Source: JAKSSM01 sp045629065 (lineage in GTDB: Bacteria; Bacillota; Clostridia; Peptostreptococcales; Anaerovoracaceae). Taken from it: a stretch of 5,981 bases of DNA. Positions 4,499-5,981 of this stretch are shown piece after piece. The notes beneath the pieces were generated by a model. The model did no database searches. It was given only the letters and a program-made list of their open reading frames with translations, and had not been told where the DNA came from. Position 1 is the first letter of the stretch, and every line of letters starts with the position of its first letter. Position numbers and translations under genes: made by a program. Location of the stretch: the NCBI GenBank assembly GCA_045629065.1, contig JAZQQK010000003.1, positions 1 through 5,981 of the forward strand. The letters run 5' to 3'.

Positions 4499-5896
4499 AT
4501 GGCAGAAAAGACAATCGAAAAACGTGATGGTTTTAATTCACGTTGGGGATTTATCCTCGCTTGTATCGGATCCGCAGTTGGTATGGGTAATATCTGGAGA
4601 TTCCCAGTATTAGTATCAGCTTATGGTGGATTAACATTCTTAATTCCTTACTTCATCTTCGTTATTCTTATCGGAGCATCCGGAGTTATGGAAGAATTCG
4701 CACTCGGCCGTTGGGCAGGTGCAGGCCCTGTTGGCGCATTTGGAAAAGCAGTTGAAGATCGTGGCGGCAAGAAGGCTGTCGGCGAAGGAATCGGTGCTAT
4801 TCCTATCCTCGGTTCAATGATGCTTGCTATTGGTTACACAGTAGTATTATCATGGATTTTCAAATATTGCTGGATGGGTATTTCTGGTAAGCTCTTCGCT
4901 CTTGGTACTGACATGGGCGCTATCGGCGGAGCATTCGGTGCTACAGCTCCAGAAGCTGCTACACTTGGCGAAGCTTTAAAGGCTATGTTCTCAGAAGGCT
5001 TATTCTCACTCGGTAATGGCGCATGGTTAGTAATCGGCTTAGTAATTTCACTCGTTATCATGGCACTCGGTGTTGGTGGCGGTATTGAAAAGGCTAACAA
5101 GGTTATGATGCCTGTACTCTTCGGATTATTCGTAATCTTAGGAATCTACATTGCTTGCCTTCCTGGTTCAGGAGCTGGTTACAAGTACATCTTCTCATTC
5201 AACGCTGGCGGTTTAGCTGACGGTAGAGTTTGGGTTTATGCATTTGGTCAAGCATTCTTCTCATTATCAGTTGCTGGTAATGGTTCCGTAATTTATGGTT
5301 CATACTTATCAAAGGACGAAGATATTCCTTCATCCGCTAGAAACGTAGCTATCTTCGATACAGTTGCTGCATTACTTGCTGCACTCGTAATCATCCCAGC
5401 TATGGCTGTTGGTGGAGCAGAATTATCTTCAGGTGGTCCTGGACTCATGTTCGTATGGTTAGTAAACGTATTCAACGGCATGGCTGGTGGACGTATCATC
5501 GGTATGATCTTCTTCATCTGCGTATTATTCGCTGGTGTATCCTCAATCGTTAACCTCTATGAAGCTCCAGTTGCTTTCTTACAAGAAAAGTGCGGACTTA
5601 AGAGAGTTCCTGCTGTAGCAATCATCGGCGTAGTTGGTGGTTTCATCGCACTCTGCATCCAGCCTTGGACTTCTCAGTGGATGGATCTCGTATCCATTTA
5701 CATCTGCCCACTTGGTGCATTCTTAGCTGGTATGATGTTCTTCTGGGTAATGAAGAAGCAAACAGCTCTCGAAGCAGTTGGTTATGGCAAGAAGAAAGAC
5801 ATCCCTGCTTGGTTCTATCCTCTTGGAAAGTATGTATATTGCGTACTTTCATTAGTAGCATTAGGATTTGGTGCTGCTTGGGGCGGAATTGGCTAA
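4499..5896 (+). CDS. NSS-family sodium-coupled amino acid transporter, probably for tryptophan
   Basis: This is an inner-membrane secondary transporter of the neurotransmitter:sodium symporter family (LeuT, MhsT, TnaT, Tyt1), which couples amino acid uptake to sodium. The 465-residue protein shows about eleven hydrophobic segments, near 16-38, 44-68, 99-124, 174-191, 202-221, 245-269, 282-306, 330-361, 369-388, 397-418 and 443-463; lack of a twelfth is common in bacterial members. TM1 carries the unwound-helix motif GSAVGMGNIWRFP (24-36), with N31 at the first sodium site. TM6 has QAFFSLSVAGNGSVIYGSY (251-269), which lines the substrate pocket. TM8 has AGVSSIVNLYE (345-355), with S348/S349 at the second sodium site. 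AAGGAGA at 4486-4492 sets the start. It is the last gene of the operon. Pairing with a tryptophanase recalls Symbiobacterium TnaT, a tryptophan transporter, so tryptophan is the likely cargo; tyrosine or another hydrophobic amino acid is possible. Confidence 0.92.
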   Translation: MAEKTIEKRDGFNSRWGFILACIGSAVGMGNIWRFPVLVSAYGGLTFLIPYFIFVILIGASGVMEEFALGRWAGAGPVGAFGKAVEDRGGKKAVGEGIGAIPILGSMMLAIGYTVVLSWIFKYCWMGISGKLFALGTDMGAIGGAFGATAPEAATLGEALKAMFSEGLFSLGNGAWLVIGLVISLVIMALGVGGGIEKANKVMMPVLFGLFVILGIYIACLPGSGAGYKYIFSFNAGGLADGRVWVYAFGQAFFSLSVAGNGSVIYGSYLSKDEDIPSSARNVAIFDTVAALLAALVIIPAMAVGGAELSSGGPGLMFVWLVNVFNGMAGGRIIGMIFFICVLFAGVSSIVNLYEAPVAFLQEKCGLKRVPAVAIIGVVGGFIALCIQPWTSQWMDLVSIYICPLGAFLAGMMFFWVMKKQTALEAVGYGKKKDIPAWFYPLGKYVYCVLSLVALGFGAAWGGIG

Positions 5897-5940
5897 ACTA
5901 TTATAAGCAATTTACTTTCCCTAATAGTTATGTGCATAGA

Positions 5941-5972
5941 AAAAAACCCTGGTCGTATGACCGGGGTTTTTT
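5941..5972 (+). terminator. Rho-independent terminator after the transporter gene
   Basis: CCCTGGTC (5947-5954) pairs with GACCGGGG (5959-5966), with one G-T wobble and a 4-base loop (GTAT), followed by TTTTTT (5967-5972). Six A residues (5941-5946) face the T-run, so it could also work on the minus strand. It lies 44 bases after the transporter stop and closes the operon. Confidence 0.95.
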
Positions 5973-5981
5973 CGTAATATA

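Overview
The window looks like chromosomal DNA of a low-GC, Gram-positive anaerobe, probably a member of the Clostridia (Bacillota). The evidence is AT-rich intergenic DNA, strong AGGAGG-type ribosome binding sites, codon use rich in TTA/AGA/GCT/GTT, and amino-acid-fermentation genes. The genus cannot be named from the sequence. No mobile element, tRNA, rRNA or CRISPR array was seen.

Layout. (1) Positions 1-1061, plus strand: the 3' part of a HisC-like PLP aminotransferase whose start lies before the window. (2) Positions 1044-1183: a roughly 140-bp imperfect palindrome holding a bidirectional terminator. Its outer arms are an 18-bp perfect inverted repeat that supplies the last codons and stop codons of two convergent genes. 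(3) Positions 1170-1874, minus strand: a YheO/DauR-type regulator with a PAS-like sensor and a helix-turn-helix. (4) Positions 1875-2207: a 333-bp divergent control region with a good extended -10 promoter, a palindrome over its -10, and several other repeats that may be operators. (5) Positions 2208-5896, plus strand: a likely operon of ridA (imine/enamine deaminase), a tryptophanase-family beta-eliminating lyase, and an NSS-family sodium-coupled amino acid transporter. It closes with a strong terminator at 5941-5972. Both gaps inside the operon carry RNA hairpins.

How the genes may work together. The transporter imports an aromatic amino acid, most likely tryptophan. The lyase splits it into indole, pyruvate and ammonia through a 2-aminoacrylate stage. 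RidA hydrolyses leaked 2-aminoacrylate/2-iminopropionate before it damages PLP enzymes. The divergent regulator may sense the amino acid or a product and control the operon. The lyase keeps the active-site residues that mark tryptophanase rather than tyrosine phenol-lyase. It is about 80 residues longer than E. coli TnaA, mainly because of two internal insertions, so its exact substrate is not settled by sequence.
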